This document shows, piece by piece, positions 7,158 to 13,641 of a stretch of DNA of 13,757 nucleotides; within the stretch, counting starts at the first letter, position 1; the number at the start of each line of letters is the position of its first letter. Location of the stretch: the NCBI GenBank assembly GCA_002328625.1, contig DCVC01000062.1:1-13757 (forward strand), read 5' to 3'. Made by a program: the position numbers and the translations under genes. The stretch is from Bacteroidales bacterium UBA2198. Its GTDB lineage: Bacteria; Bacteroidota; Bacteroidia; Bacteroidales; VadinHA17. Below the pieces are notes generated by a model that was given only the letters and a program-made list of their open reading frames with translations, did not search any database and was not told the DNA's origin.

Positions 7158-8129
7158 TTATGATTTGCTAATTATGTCCTTTACACCTGTCATTTCCACA
7201 CATCTGGCCCAGAGTTCATAGGCAGCCTCCTTGTCAAGTGCGGGGGGTGCAGGTTCTTCTTCGGTGGTCAGGTTAAAGAATTTTCCGCTTACTCCATTCA
7301 CCTCATCTGAAACTCCAAGGTAGTAGATGGACTCAGCCGAGATCTCGGTCGGTCTCAGTATCTTATTATATATGTGTTCTTTAATCCAGCGGTAAACAGC
7401 ACCGTTTTCACGACCGGTCTCTGATCTTACTGCCCCCGGATGCAGGGCATTTATGGTAACACCCCATGGTCTGAAATACTCGGCAAGGAGAAGCATTGAA
7501 AGGAGCTGGGCAAGCTTGGCTGAACCATAACTTTTCAGTCCTGAATAACGTCGTTTCTCCCAGTTAAGATCGTCGGACCGCAAACCCCAGGCTGCAAAAC
7601 GGTGACCTTCTGAATTGACCAGTATAATCCTGGCTCTTCCCTGGGATTTTAACTTGTTACTCAACAGAATATTTATGATAAATGAGGAAAGATGATGTAC
7701 CGCAAAAACCTTTTCAAATCCTTCGGGGGTAAGCTCTCTTCTGGTAAGATAGATTCCTGCATTATGAATAAGCACATCGATAGGGGCAGTAATCTTACCA
7801 AGTTTTTCAGCGGTATTGTACATATCATTCAGATTGCTCAGATCGGCAATGATGTAGTTGCAGCTGACGCCAAAATCTTTTTCGATTTCGGCTTTAAGGG
7901 CCTCGCTTTTTTGCTCATTCCGGTTAATGCACAGAAGCCTTGCTCCATGCGAGGCAAATTTTCTTGCCGTATGGTATCCAATTCCCGATGTAGCACCGCT
8001 GATGACCACAAGCCGGTCCCTGAAATCACTGGTACAGATCTTTGGATCCCGCCCGTTGTTTTTGATCATTGCGGCGATGTTCGACCACTGGTATTTCCTG
8101 AAATATTTGGATATCATAATCCTGTTCAT
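7158..8129 (-). CDS. Short-chain dehydrogenase/reductase, retinol dehydrogenase-like
   Basis: The 323-residue product is a classical NAD(P)-dependent SDR. Counting from the ATG at 8129, the cofactor motif SGATSGIG lies at 44-51 and HNAG (NNAG variant) at 122-125. The catalytic serine is in VNSEGH at about 173, and YGSAK gives Tyr201 and Lys205. HPGAVRSETG follows, as in the family. The overall pattern (WGLRSDDLNW, an extended N-terminus, PTEISAESIYYL) resembles the RDH11-14/WWOX-like branch acting on retinoids, steroids or lipid aldehydes. The longest frame begins with TTG at 8144 and would overlap the upstream gene; the ATG at 8129 leaves a 7-base gap and is preferred. The stop lies 5 bases before the FAD oxidoreductase, consistent with one operon. 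Confidence 0.87.
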   Translation of the reverse strand: MNRIMISKYFRKYQWSNIAAMIKNNGRDPKICTSDFRDRLVVISGATSGIGYHTARKFASHGARLLCINRNEQKSEALKAEIEKDFGVSCNYIIADLSNLNDMYNTAEKLGKITAPIDVLIHNAGIYLTRRELTPEGFEKVFAVHHLSSFIINILLSNKLKSQGRARIILVNSEGHRFAAWGLRSDDLNWEKRRYSGLKSYGSAKLAQLLSMLLLAEYFRPWGVTINALHPGAVRSETGRENGAVYRWIKEHIYNKILRPTEISAESIYYLGVSDEVNGVSGKFFNLTTEEEPAPPALDKEAAYELWARCVEMTGVKDIISKS

Positions 8130-8136
8130 TACTGCA

Positions 8137-8610
8137 TCAACCAAATTTCTTTTTCATAAACCGTCTGTATGCCTTCCCGAACCTTGGAATATTGTCAAAG
8201 ATATCACCCCAGAGATCGTAATAGTCCCTTTGTTCAATTATCTTTCCTTCATCGTTCAGGGTTACCCTGCTGGTACCATATAAGACCGAACTTGGATTTT
8301 TCTTATACTTTATTGTCATTTCCCATTCGATAAATATAGCCCTGTCATGCTGAGCAGTCCTAATTATTTTCATTGACAGATCTTTTGACCGGTCGGTGAG
8401 CCTCCTGGTCATTGCTTTAAAATCTTCAATTCCATGGAGCTCCTGGATTGAGTCCCTGAAATATATGTTTTCATCGTAATAGGGCAGGATATGCGACCAG
8501 TCGGATTTCCCTTCAATATTGTAGGTTTTCGACCATAATTCTTTTATGCTTTCAGCATTTAAGACATTCCCGGTGGAAATATTTTTCTGTTCTAATGGTT
8601 TTTCGGACAT
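8137..8610 (-). CDS. NTF2-like (SnoaL/ketosteroid isomerase-type) family protein
   Basis: The 157-residue product looks like a single cone-shaped NTF2-like domain. Signals are ELWSKTYNIEGKSDWSHILP, then YYDENIYFRDSIQELHGIED, which is the typical '..y.pd..f.D......G.e.f' pattern at about residues 43-63. It ends with strands AIFIEWEMTIKYK and TSRVTLNDEGKIIEQRDYYD (about 118-132) and YDLWGDIFDNIPRFGKAYRR. Such domains bind hydrophobic ligands and include isomerases and hydroxylation partners, but the activity is not predictable here. It stands between a lipoprotein and an SDR in an operon. The combination NTF2-like, SDR and FAD oxidoreductase also occurs in lipid-modifying gene clusters of other bacteria (from memory). 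The 93-base gap to the lipoprotein gene shows no TAnnTTTG box, supporting co-transcription. Confidence 0.75.
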   Translation of the reverse strand: MSEKPLEQKNISTGNVLNAESIKELWSKTYNIEGKSDWSHILPYYDENIYFRDSIQELHGIEDFKAMTRRLTDRSKDLSMKIIRTAQHDRAIFIEWEMTIKYKKNPSSVLYGTSRVTLNDEGKIIEQRDYYDLWGDIFDNIPRFGKAYRRFMKKKFG

Positions 8611-8702
8611 ATTTTTAACAGGTTTCTGGACTTGATTTTAATTCTTCCTAATGAGGGTAGACCGTCACAGTTTTCCTTCCGATGGTTCCCGGATCATCCC
8701 TT

Positions 8703-9569
8703 CTATTTTTTCTTTGAATAGAATTCCGGCTCTTTCGGGAAGATTTCATCTCTTATCTGCATTAATTCATCATAAGTATCAATGTCCGGATCGACCTTAA
8801 CCAACAGTACCGGACTAAGCCCCTTATCATTATGTTGATAATTATGAGATTCCTGGTTCAGTATTTTTTTTGAGGCTCCGACAACGAATTGCTCAGATCT
8901 GTCAATAACGTATCCACTCAGGATTCCGTTGTTGTTAAGCGTCATATAATTGCTGAAGATCTCCCTTCGTATTATATAAATCTCACCCCTGAAAAATTTC
9001 CCCACGCTGATCTGAACAGTAACGCCGGGATGACCATCCTTATCAGGATCTGTTAAGTTGGGATCATTAGGATCGGTCGAAAGAGGTTTCATCGGGTCTC
9101 CCTCAATTCCCAGAAGGCAGGGGCTCTCGGGACTGTAAATATGCCATATTTCGTCTTTCCGGAATAGTTCAACTTCCCTGACCCTGGGTTTGATGGCCTG
9201 TACAGCCTCATCCCTGAATACCGATTCAGCATTTTTTCTGCTTAGTTTTTGTTCCGCATGGACAAAGCGGTCCGACTGCATAAGTTTGCCATCCTCCAGA
9301 TAAAAATCAGTAAATCCGTATGAAACGATAAAGGTCCTCATTGTGGTCCTGGTTGTTGTGTCTTCATATGCCACAACATCATAGTGTGCATAATGACCCA
9401 CAATCTTGTCCAATGCACTTTTCAGGTCTGCTGGCTGGGTAGTATCAGGTTCTCCCAACTCGAAAACATACAAAGGCGATTCCGGCCATTCCAGTGGTCT
9501 GGAACACGAAATAAGAATAAGCAGAAAAGCCAGAAATCCCGAATAAAACCATCTGCTTTTTTGAAACAT
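8703..9569 (-). CDS. Predicted lipoprotein with Asp-rich (DPDKDG) calcium-type loop
   Basis: The 288-residue product has a lipoprotein signal: basic KSR, hydrophobic FYSGFLAFLLILI, then LISC with the lipid-bearing Cys at residue 22 when counted from the ATG at 9569. The mature part contains DPNDPNLTDPDKDGHPGVTV at about residues 166-185, whose DxDxDG pattern resembles calcium-binding loops of secreted proteins. The remainder is mainly beta, and I know no named family. The frame can be extended to a TTG at 9599, but that codon lies in the promoter -7 box, so 9569 is the start. As the first gene of the minus-strand operon, it may bind or deliver the substrate of the downstream enzymes at the cell envelope (inference). 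Members with a DxDGHPGVT motif occur in several Gram-negative phyla, from memory. Confidence 0.75.
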   Translation of the reverse strand: MFQKSRWFYSGFLAFLLILISCSRPLEWPESPLYVFELGEPDTTQPADLKSALDKIVGHYAHYDVVAYEDTTTRTTMRTFIVSYGFTDFYLEDGKLMQSDRFVHAEQKLSRKNAESVFRDEAVQAIKPRVREVELFRKDEIWHIYSPESPCLLGIEGDPMKPLSTDPNDPNLTDPDKDGHPGVTVQISVGKFFRGEIYIIRREIFSNYMTLNNNGILSGYVIDRSEQFVVGASKKILNQESHNYQHNDKGLSPVLLVKVDPDIDTYDELMQIRDEIFPKEPEFYSKKK

Positions 9570-9596
9570 ACAAATAAAGATTGGAATGATTTTCGG

Positions 9597-9628
9597 CAAA
9601 TCTATCTAAAAGTCAATTTAATTCCAAA
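9597..9628 (-). promoter_or_regulatory. Bacteroidetes-type promoter for the lipoprotein operon
   Basis: On the minus strand TTTG (9628-9625) is followed after exactly 20 bases by TAGATTTG (9604-9597). This fits the Bacteroidetes housekeeping-sigma consensus TTTG - 19-21 - TAnnTTTG perfectly. Transcription would begin around 9590, giving a leader of about 20 bases before the ATG at 9569. It is the strongest promoter match in the window and fixes both the operon start and the phylum. Confidence 0.75.
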
Positions 9629-9712
9629 CCTATGGTGTCAATTCGTTTATGATCTACAAGAGCCTGGCTGGCTGACCACATCTGGCAGGTCAGATGTTCA
9701 ATTTGACGATAA

Positions 9713-9998
9713 ACTGGGAGTGATATTAAAGTTTGGTCAGAAAAGTACTGTTCTTAAATTGGGAGATTTAAAATTGATACGACATTTATGGACCATTGCG
9801 ACAGCGGATCCTATACATTAGATGGCAACAAATATGAAGAACAGGTTTTATGGCATTATAATCCAGCATATGTTGGTAACAAACTAAAAATGCTTATGGA
9901 ACTCAAAAACGATACTCTTATTCAAACATTTCCCGTGGATGAAAATGGAAAGGGAAAAAAACCTTTATTATGTTCAAAAATATGTTCGGTTGGTTTAA
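9713..9998 (+). pseudogene. Decayed gene for a small Bacteroidetes hypothetical protein (lipocalin-like)
   Basis: The frame from 9713 reads TGSDIKVWSEKYCS, a TAA at 9755, then IGRFKIDTTFMDH, GSYTLDGNKYEEQVLWHYNP, AYVGNKLKMLMELKNDTLIQ and TFPVDENGKGK. At a run of seven A (9955-9961) the frame shifts by one, and the new frame ends NLYYVQKYVRLV with TAA at 9996-9998. The 'IKxWSxKYF..GRFKxDTT..D..GGTYTLDGN.YEE' and 'NDTLIQT.PVD....EKYVRL' patterns match small lipocalin-like proteins that I recall from Bacteroidetes. One nonsense codon plus one homopolymer frameshift and a missing 5' part show that it is dead. A start is not visible; sequence left of 9713 overlaps the opposite-strand promoter and lacks homology that I can see. 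Confidence 0.6.
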
Positions 9999-10097
9999 AT
10001 TAACCTTTACAGTTTAAGAGTATTGAGAGGAAGGATATTTTCACTTAATTTATTCGGTCAAAAACATCCATTTTCTTCCAAATCCTGCCACCAAATG

Positions 10098-10151
10098 CTG
10101 ACGCAAGCGGTGAGCATCCTGATCCCTGACGCTTGCAGTCAGTGCGTCAGG
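10098..10151. repeat. Overlapping, mutually exclusive inverted repeats (TGACGC modules)
   Basis: CCTGACGC (10125-10132) and GCGTCAGG (10144-10151) form a perfect 8-bp inverted repeat with an 11-base loop. The middle module can also pair leftward: CTGACGCAAGCG (10098-10109) with CGCTTGCAGTCAG (10130-10142), with one extra base. The two stems share bases and exclude each other. The block is GC-rich in AT-rich surroundings and follows the four-helix-bundle stop by about 60 bases on its transcript. No T-tract is present, so a simple terminator is not supported. Confidence 0.5.
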
Positions 10152-10163
10152 ACTGGCACAAAA

Positions 10164-10196
10164 GAGGGTGTGAGAGTGAGAGTGTGTATGAGAAAA
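10164..10196 (+). repeat. Purine-rich GTGTGAGAGTGAGAG low-complexity tract
   Basis: About 33 bases consist almost only of G, A and T in short GAGAGTG/GTGTG units, just beyond the 3' end of the four-helix-bundle gene. It is a simple repeat that can slip in replication. Together with the decayed gene at 9713-9998 and the stems at 10098-10151, it accounts for the long gap between the lipoprotein operon and the next gene. Confidence 0.5.
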
Positions 10197-10211
10197 ACAA
10201 CAAATATTCTG

Positions 10212-10559
10212 CTACTTGTCCAGGTTACGAATCATACCATACAGCATTTTTGATATTTCTTCAAGATTAGCAGTGTAAATGTGGAACTTTTCTTCAGTTA
10301 TTGCAGATGATTCAAACATGTATTCCAGGATTGCAGCACATTCAAAGGCACTGCCCCTGGCAATTATCATGAAGTTCTTCCGATCCTTATTGCTGAATCT
10401 TGATGAGCCTTCTGCAATATTCAGCATGATACTTAAAGAGGCTCTTCGGAGCTGATCACTCACGGTTTTGTCAAATTTACCAGAAAGGATGGTTTTTGAA
10501 ATCATCAGGCAAAATCCCTTTGCCTGATGATAGACATCAAGTTTACGAAAGTCAAACAT
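10212..10559 (-). CDS. Four-helix-bundle protein (23S rRNA intervening-sequence protein family)
   Basis: The 115-residue product matches the four helix bundle/IVP family (TIGR02436). It starts FDFRKLDVYHQAKGFCLMIS (residues 2-21), continues with DQLRRASLSIMLNIAEGSSR (35-54), where the QLRRA..SI..NIAEG.. core is diagnostic, and has RGSAFECAAILEY at 68-80. Length and helix pattern are complete. Members were first seen inside 23S rRNA insertions but are widespread as stand-alone genes in Bacteroidota; their function is unproven, and no rRNA is nearby. The gene follows the ORF6N gene on the same strand with a 121-base gap. A minus-strand TAATTTAG at 10613-10606 is a poor -7 candidate. A perfect 13-bp inverted repeat sits within codons 10-20. 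Confidence 0.88.
   Translation of the reverse strand: MFDFRKLDVYHQAKGFCLMISKTILSGKFDKTVSDQLRRASLSIMLNIAEGSSRFSNKDRKNFMIIARGSAFECAAILEYMFESSAITEEKFHIYTANLEEISKMLYGMIRNLDK
10501..10531 (-). promoter_or_regulatory. Perfect 13-bp inverted repeat inside the four-helix-bundle gene
   Basis: ATCATCAGGCAAA (10501-10513) and TTTGCCTGATGAT (10519-10531) are exact reverse complements separated by five bases. The repeat covers codons 10-20 and begins 28 bases after the A of the start codon. In the mRNA it would make a stable 13-bp hairpin near the start codon; in DNA it could be a protein-binding site. The sequence still encodes family-typical residues (YHQAKGFCLMI). The symmetry is seen directly, while a regulatory role is inference. 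Confidence 0.5.
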
Positions 10560-10680
10560 AGCACACGAGGTATAAAATAATTATTAAATAAAGCGAGATC
10601 GTGTACTAAATTACAAAAATCCTGAACAGAAAAAAGAATTTTTATTGCATTTTTACATTGCCCGCGTTATAAGCAGGGTA

Positions 10681-11199
10681 TTATTTTTCTTTTTGTTTGA
10701 AACCAATTTTTGGTCTTGGTTTACTCTCTTCCTGGAGCATTTGTTGAATCGCGGAAAATATGATTCTAAATTGTTCATCATATTTTTGTTCCATTCTTTC
10801 TATTTTCTCAGCAAGATCTTTATGCCCGATTAATAGTTGTCTTAGTTTTACGAAAGTTCTAAGGATCGCGATATTTACCTGAATAGCTATACGACTATTT
10901 AATACACTTGAAAGCATTGTGATTCCCTGTTCCGTAAATGCAAAAGGTTTGGCACCACCAAATATTTGTTTTGAAGGTATCACACCTTGTGATACCATAT
11001 GATCTATTTCTTCACCTGTAAGTTCAAACATAAAATCTTTCGGAAATCTATCAAGATTTCTTCGGACTGCCTGTTTTAATACTCTGGTTTCTAAATCATA
11101 AAGCTTTGCTAAATCTGTATCGAGCATAACTTTTTCACCTCTGATCAAGTAGATCAGACTTGCCAGGTTTGATTCTTTAAGGATTGGTAATTTGCTCAT
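10681..11199 (-). CDS. ORF6N domain protein (phage-type DNA-binding domain)
   Basis: The 172-residue protein carries an ORF6N domain at about residues 10-115. It reads IYLIRGEKVMLDTDLAKLYD (16-35), then LKQAVRRNLDRFPKDFMFEL (41-60), MVSQGVIPS (68-76) and GGAKPFAFTEQGITMLSSVL (81-100). A charged, probably coiled-coil tail follows (LAEKIERMEQKYDEQ, about 129-143), with a basic end. ORF6N domains occur in phage regulators and in many bacterial genes and are predicted to bind DNA; targets are mostly unknown. The ATG at 11199 gives the usual N-terminus. A 21-bp palindrome lies 9 bases upstream, and a near-identical one lies within codons 68-75, suggesting autoregulation. A TATCTTTA (-7-like, 11237-11230) lies just upstream of the first palindrome. 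The length is typical of the short Bacteroidota form. Confidence 0.88.
   Translation of the reverse strand: MSKLPILKESNLASLIYLIRGEKVMLDTDLAKLYDLETRVLKQAVRRNLDRFPKDFMFELTGEEIDHMVSQGVIPSKQIFGGAKPFAFTEQGITMLSSVLNSRIAIQVNIAILRTFVKLRQLLIGHKDLAEKIERMEQKYDEQFRIIFSAIQQMLQEESKPRPKIGFKQKEK
10976..10996. promoter_or_regulatory. Intragenic operator-like palindrome in the ORF6N gene
   Basis: Perfect 9-bp arms GGTATCACA (10976-10984) and TGTGATACC (10988-10996) flank a 3-base centre, CCT. The site coincides with codons for residues 68-75 (MVSQGVIP). It shares both arms, except one base, and the same 21-bp length with the site at 11208-11228. Two sites of this quality within 232 bp are unlikely by chance. 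Confidence 0.6.
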
Positions 11200-11207
11200 A
11201 TTCAGAT

Positions 11208-11228
11208 GGTGTCACAAATTGTGATACC
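11208..11228. promoter_or_regulatory. Operator-like palindrome 9 bases upstream of the ORF6N start
   Basis: Arms GGTGTCACAA (11208-11217) and TTGTGATACC (11219-11228) flank a single A and pair in 9 of 10 positions. A -7-like TATCTTTA abuts the upstream side on the minus strand, so the palindrome would cover the transcription start and leader. That is a good position for repression, possibly by the ORF6N protein itself. Confidence 0.6.
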
Positions 11229-11308
11229 ATAAAGATAATTAAATCGAAACATCTTTGATTCATTTTTGCCGTCAGATACACCCTCAAAATCCGTCCTTCT
11301 TTAACCAC

Positions 11309-11437
11309 TTCAAAAGACGGTCTGAAAGCACAAAACATACATTTGGTAGCAACAAGGATTTAACTCTGGATTGGAGTTGTCAATATATTACGGCCAAATG
11401 TGATCGAGGTCACTGACTTTTCCAATTATATTCTTTG
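11309..11437 (+). repeat. Diverged direct repeat, copy 2 (matches 1-136)
   Basis: This is the second copy, in the same orientation as the one at the window start. It lies between the ORF6N gene and the 3' end of the TIR gene, in a 290-base gap that otherwise holds only the operator-like palindrome and a CRP-like site. This copy, unlike the first, can be read through in one frame for about 35 codons, but with no recognisable protein motif. Confidence 0.6.
11399..11414. promoter_or_regulatory. CRP/FNR-family-like half-site pair
   Basis: TGTGA (11399-11403), six bases, then TCACT (11410-11414) matches the CRP/FNR-type pattern TGTGA-N6-TCACA in nine of ten positions. It lies 200 bases upstream of the ORF6N start and 76 bases past the TIR gene stop, within repeat copy 2. 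The corresponding part of copy 1 lacks it. Chance occurrence is quite possible. Confidence 0.25.
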
Positions 11438-11489
11438 TCTTATTCATTGCGTAACTATCGAATAATGGATTATTTCTTGCCGACTATCA

Positions 11490-13622
11490 TTAAAGTCCCA
11501 CTTCCTTGAGCAGTTCCATATCCCTCGATCCTTCAGGAATACTACTCTTGAACCACGGAAGCATTGTATCATGTTCATCACAGGCTTTTTTTAACCAGTC
11601 CAAAGCCATTTTTTCTTCTCCACGAACCATATGGATAAGATAAAATGATGTTGCAGGTACATATTCATTTTCTGACCTTTTCTTTAAACCATCAAATAGT
11701 TTATCAGCAAGATCTTTTTCCCCGACTATATAATAACCACTAATAAGCCATGAGGTCATAATTGGATTTCCGCCTGAAAGGCCAAATGCTTTCTCCCAAT
11801 CCTCGACTGCCTCTTTGTACATATGTTTTGAATAATATGCCAATCCGATGGCAAAGTGTGCAGGGAAGTAATCAGGATTGATTGCCAGTGTCATCCGTAT
11901 TTCTTCTATCGCCATATCATATTGACCAGCCCAATATAACGCACGACCTAAATATAAATTAATATCAGCGGAAAGCGGATCAAGCTCCTGGGCTCTTTTT
12001 GCCTCAGAGATGGCTTCTTTGTGATGCCCGATAATTGAGAGCAAACTAGAATAATCTGCATGAATTATGGAAGAATTAGGATTTATCTGAAGGGCATGTT
12101 TATAATTCCGTTCTGCCTCTTTCCAGTTCCAGACATCATATGTATAATGATTACCAAGTATCCAATATGCTTCAGCGAGGGTGCTATCTATTTTTAAAGC
12201 CTTATTTACATATTCAATTACTTTTGAAAAACCCTTTTTTGGAGGAACATTTCCCCAAAATGTATAGGTCCCATTTGCATTTGCCAATCCGAGATAAGCA
12301 AGTGCATAGTTTGGATCCTTTTGGAGTGCCTGTTCAAAATACATTGAAGCTTTCTGGAATCCTTCCTCAGTCATCATTTGATACCAGTAAGTGCCTTTCA
12401 GATAGAGGTTATAAGCTTCAAGATTATCAGTCGGATTTTTCCTTATAAGTTGTTTTTCCTCAGGTGTAAGTGATGCTTTAAGTTCAGATGCAATTAGCTG
12501 TGCAATTTCACGATGTACATTTATAATATCAGTAGTCTGCTGTATTTCCCTGTCATAAGATTTTCCCCAAAGATGTCTTTCATTATTTGCTGCGATGAGC
12601 TGTACCCGAAGAACAAATTTATTGCCATATTTTTGTCCGCTTCCCTCAACTAAGTAGTTTACATTCAACTTTTTCGCGATTTCAGGAATAGTGGGTCTGT
12701 CTGTACCTTTGAATTGTGTAGTTGAAGTTCGCGAAAGAACCCTGAATTCCTTGATCTTTTGCAGATTGTTCAGGATCTCATCCATGATGCCATTGATGAA
12801 GTATGCATTTTCTTCATCACGACTATCATTAATAAAGGGTAGTACGGCAATAGATTTTTCAAGTTGTTCTTCTGATTTAAACAGTTTTGGAATAAATAAA
12901 AAACCAAGAACCACCAATGCTAAAGATAATACAGATCCTGCAATGATTCTTGTTTTAAGATTTTTCTGAGGGAAGGATACTGGATTAAAAACCTCCTTTG
13001 ATTCTCCTTCTTGTTGTGGCCTCAATTTTCCTATTGAGGTGATAATCTCTCTTATGGCAAGGGCAACTTTATTAATTTGATTTCTGTAATTTGTTTTATT
13101 CAGATTTTTCTCCTCATTGTCTTTTGAGGAAAGAGGCCTGTTTACTCCAGGTTCTTTATAAATGAACTCAATACCTCGAAGTACTCCTCCCAGCACCGAT
13201 TCACATTCCTTAATATCTGCAATATCTAAGTCATGAATACGAATCGGAAGCACCCTGCCAGCCACATTCCCATCAGGCAGTTTTACCTTCAATCCAAACT
13301 GATCCTTTGAAGCAAGCTCAACAAACGCCTTAAACTCATGTTCCCATGCAAATGATTTCGGGTCGCAATAAGTGCGGGATATGATTGGGATAAAGACCAG
13401 ACACTTCAGTTTTTCTTTTAAAGAAGCATCTACATCGTGTGTCTCCAACAGCCCACCATGAGGATTAATGTCAAAATAAACGCGTATTTCTTCCTTGAAG
13501 GTGGATTCGAGTTCTATCTTTAAAGAATCAACAAACTCGCTCACCCACCTGTCGCCTTTGTTGTCCTTCTGACGGTAGCTGATAAAGATGTCGTAATTAT
13601 ATCCTTCAATTATGCCTGGCAT
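11490..13622 (-). CDS. TIR - transmembrane - TolB/FlgO-like - TPR protein
   Basis: The 710-residue protein has four parts. A TIR domain spans about 8-160, starting YDIFISYRQKDNKGDRW, with FDINPHGG as a BB-loop-like segment and CDPKSFAWEHEFKAF, whose E94 or E96 fits the catalytic glutamate of NAD-cleaving TIRs. A membrane helix follows at about 226-244 (AGSVLSLALVVLGFLFIP). Next comes a TolB/FlgO-type N-terminal domain at about 256-355 (KSIAVLPFINDS, GIMDEILNNL, YLVEGSGQ, RHLWGKSYDR). TPR repeats run from about 403 to 640. The TIR would be cytosolic and the TPR part periplasmic if one helix crosses inward-out. The same TolB-like/TPR part is common behind adenylate cyclase or winged-helix domains; here TIR replaces them. 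A signalling or defence role is inferred. Neither an NAD-linked partner nor an antiphage gene is adjacent. The start ATG at 13622 gives the expected TIR beginning. Confidence 0.88.
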   Translation of the reverse strand: MPGIIEGYNYDIFISYRQKDNKGDRWVSEFVDSLKIELESTFKEEIRVYFDINPHGGLLETHDVDASLKEKLKCLVFIPIISRTYCDPKSFAWEHEFKAFVELASKDQFGLKVKLPDGNVAGRVLPIRIHDLDIADIKECESVLGGVLRGIEFIYKEPGVNRPLSSKDNEEKNLNKTNYRNQINKVALAIREIITSIGKLRPQQEGESKEVFNPVSFPQKNLKTRIIAGSVLSLALVVLGFLFIPKLFKSEEQLEKSIAVLPFINDSRDEENAYFINGIMDEILNNLQKIKEFRVLSRTSTTQFKGTDRPTIPEIAKKLNVNYLVEGSGQKYGNKFVLRVQLIAANNERHLWGKSYDREIQQTTDIINVHREIAQLIASELKASLTPEEKQLIRKNPTDNLEAYNLYLKGTYWYQMMTEEGFQKASMYFEQALQKDPNYALAYLGLANANGTYTFWGNVPPKKGFSKVIEYVNKALKIDSTLAEAYWILGNHYTYDVWNWKEAERNYKHALQINPNSSIIHADYSSLLSIIGHHKEAISEAKRAQELDPLSADINLYLGRALYWAGQYDMAIEEIRMTLAINPDYFPAHFAIGLAYYSKHMYKEAVEDWEKAFGLSGGNPIMTSWLISGYYIVGEKDLADKLFDGLKKRSENEYVPATSFYLIHMVRGEEKMALDWLKKACDEHDTMLPWFKSSIPEGSRDMELLKEVGL

Positions 13623-13641
13623 CTGAATTATATTTCATTAT

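Noticed and set aside
8130..8144. TTG start giving a 328-residue SDR
   Set aside because: It would overlap the upstream gene; an ATG 15 bases on leaves a normal 7-base gap and keeps all motifs.
7692..8159. 155- and 141-codon + strand frames opposite the SDR gene
   Set aside because: They are antisense to a clear SDR with all catalytic motifs, and their translations look random.
9570..9599. TTG start giving a 298-residue lipoprotein
   Set aside because: The TTG lies inside the -7 box of the promoter; the ATG at 9569 gives a normal lipoprotein signal.
9384..9821. 145-codon + strand frame
   Set aside because: It is antisense to the lipoprotein signal region and reads the decayed gene in the wrong frame; the coherent frame is the one from 9713.
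10657..10680. CCCGCGTTATAAGCAGGG after the ORF6N stop as terminator or attC-like site
   Set aside because: Pairing is broken by bulges and mismatches and no T-tract or partner boundary follows.
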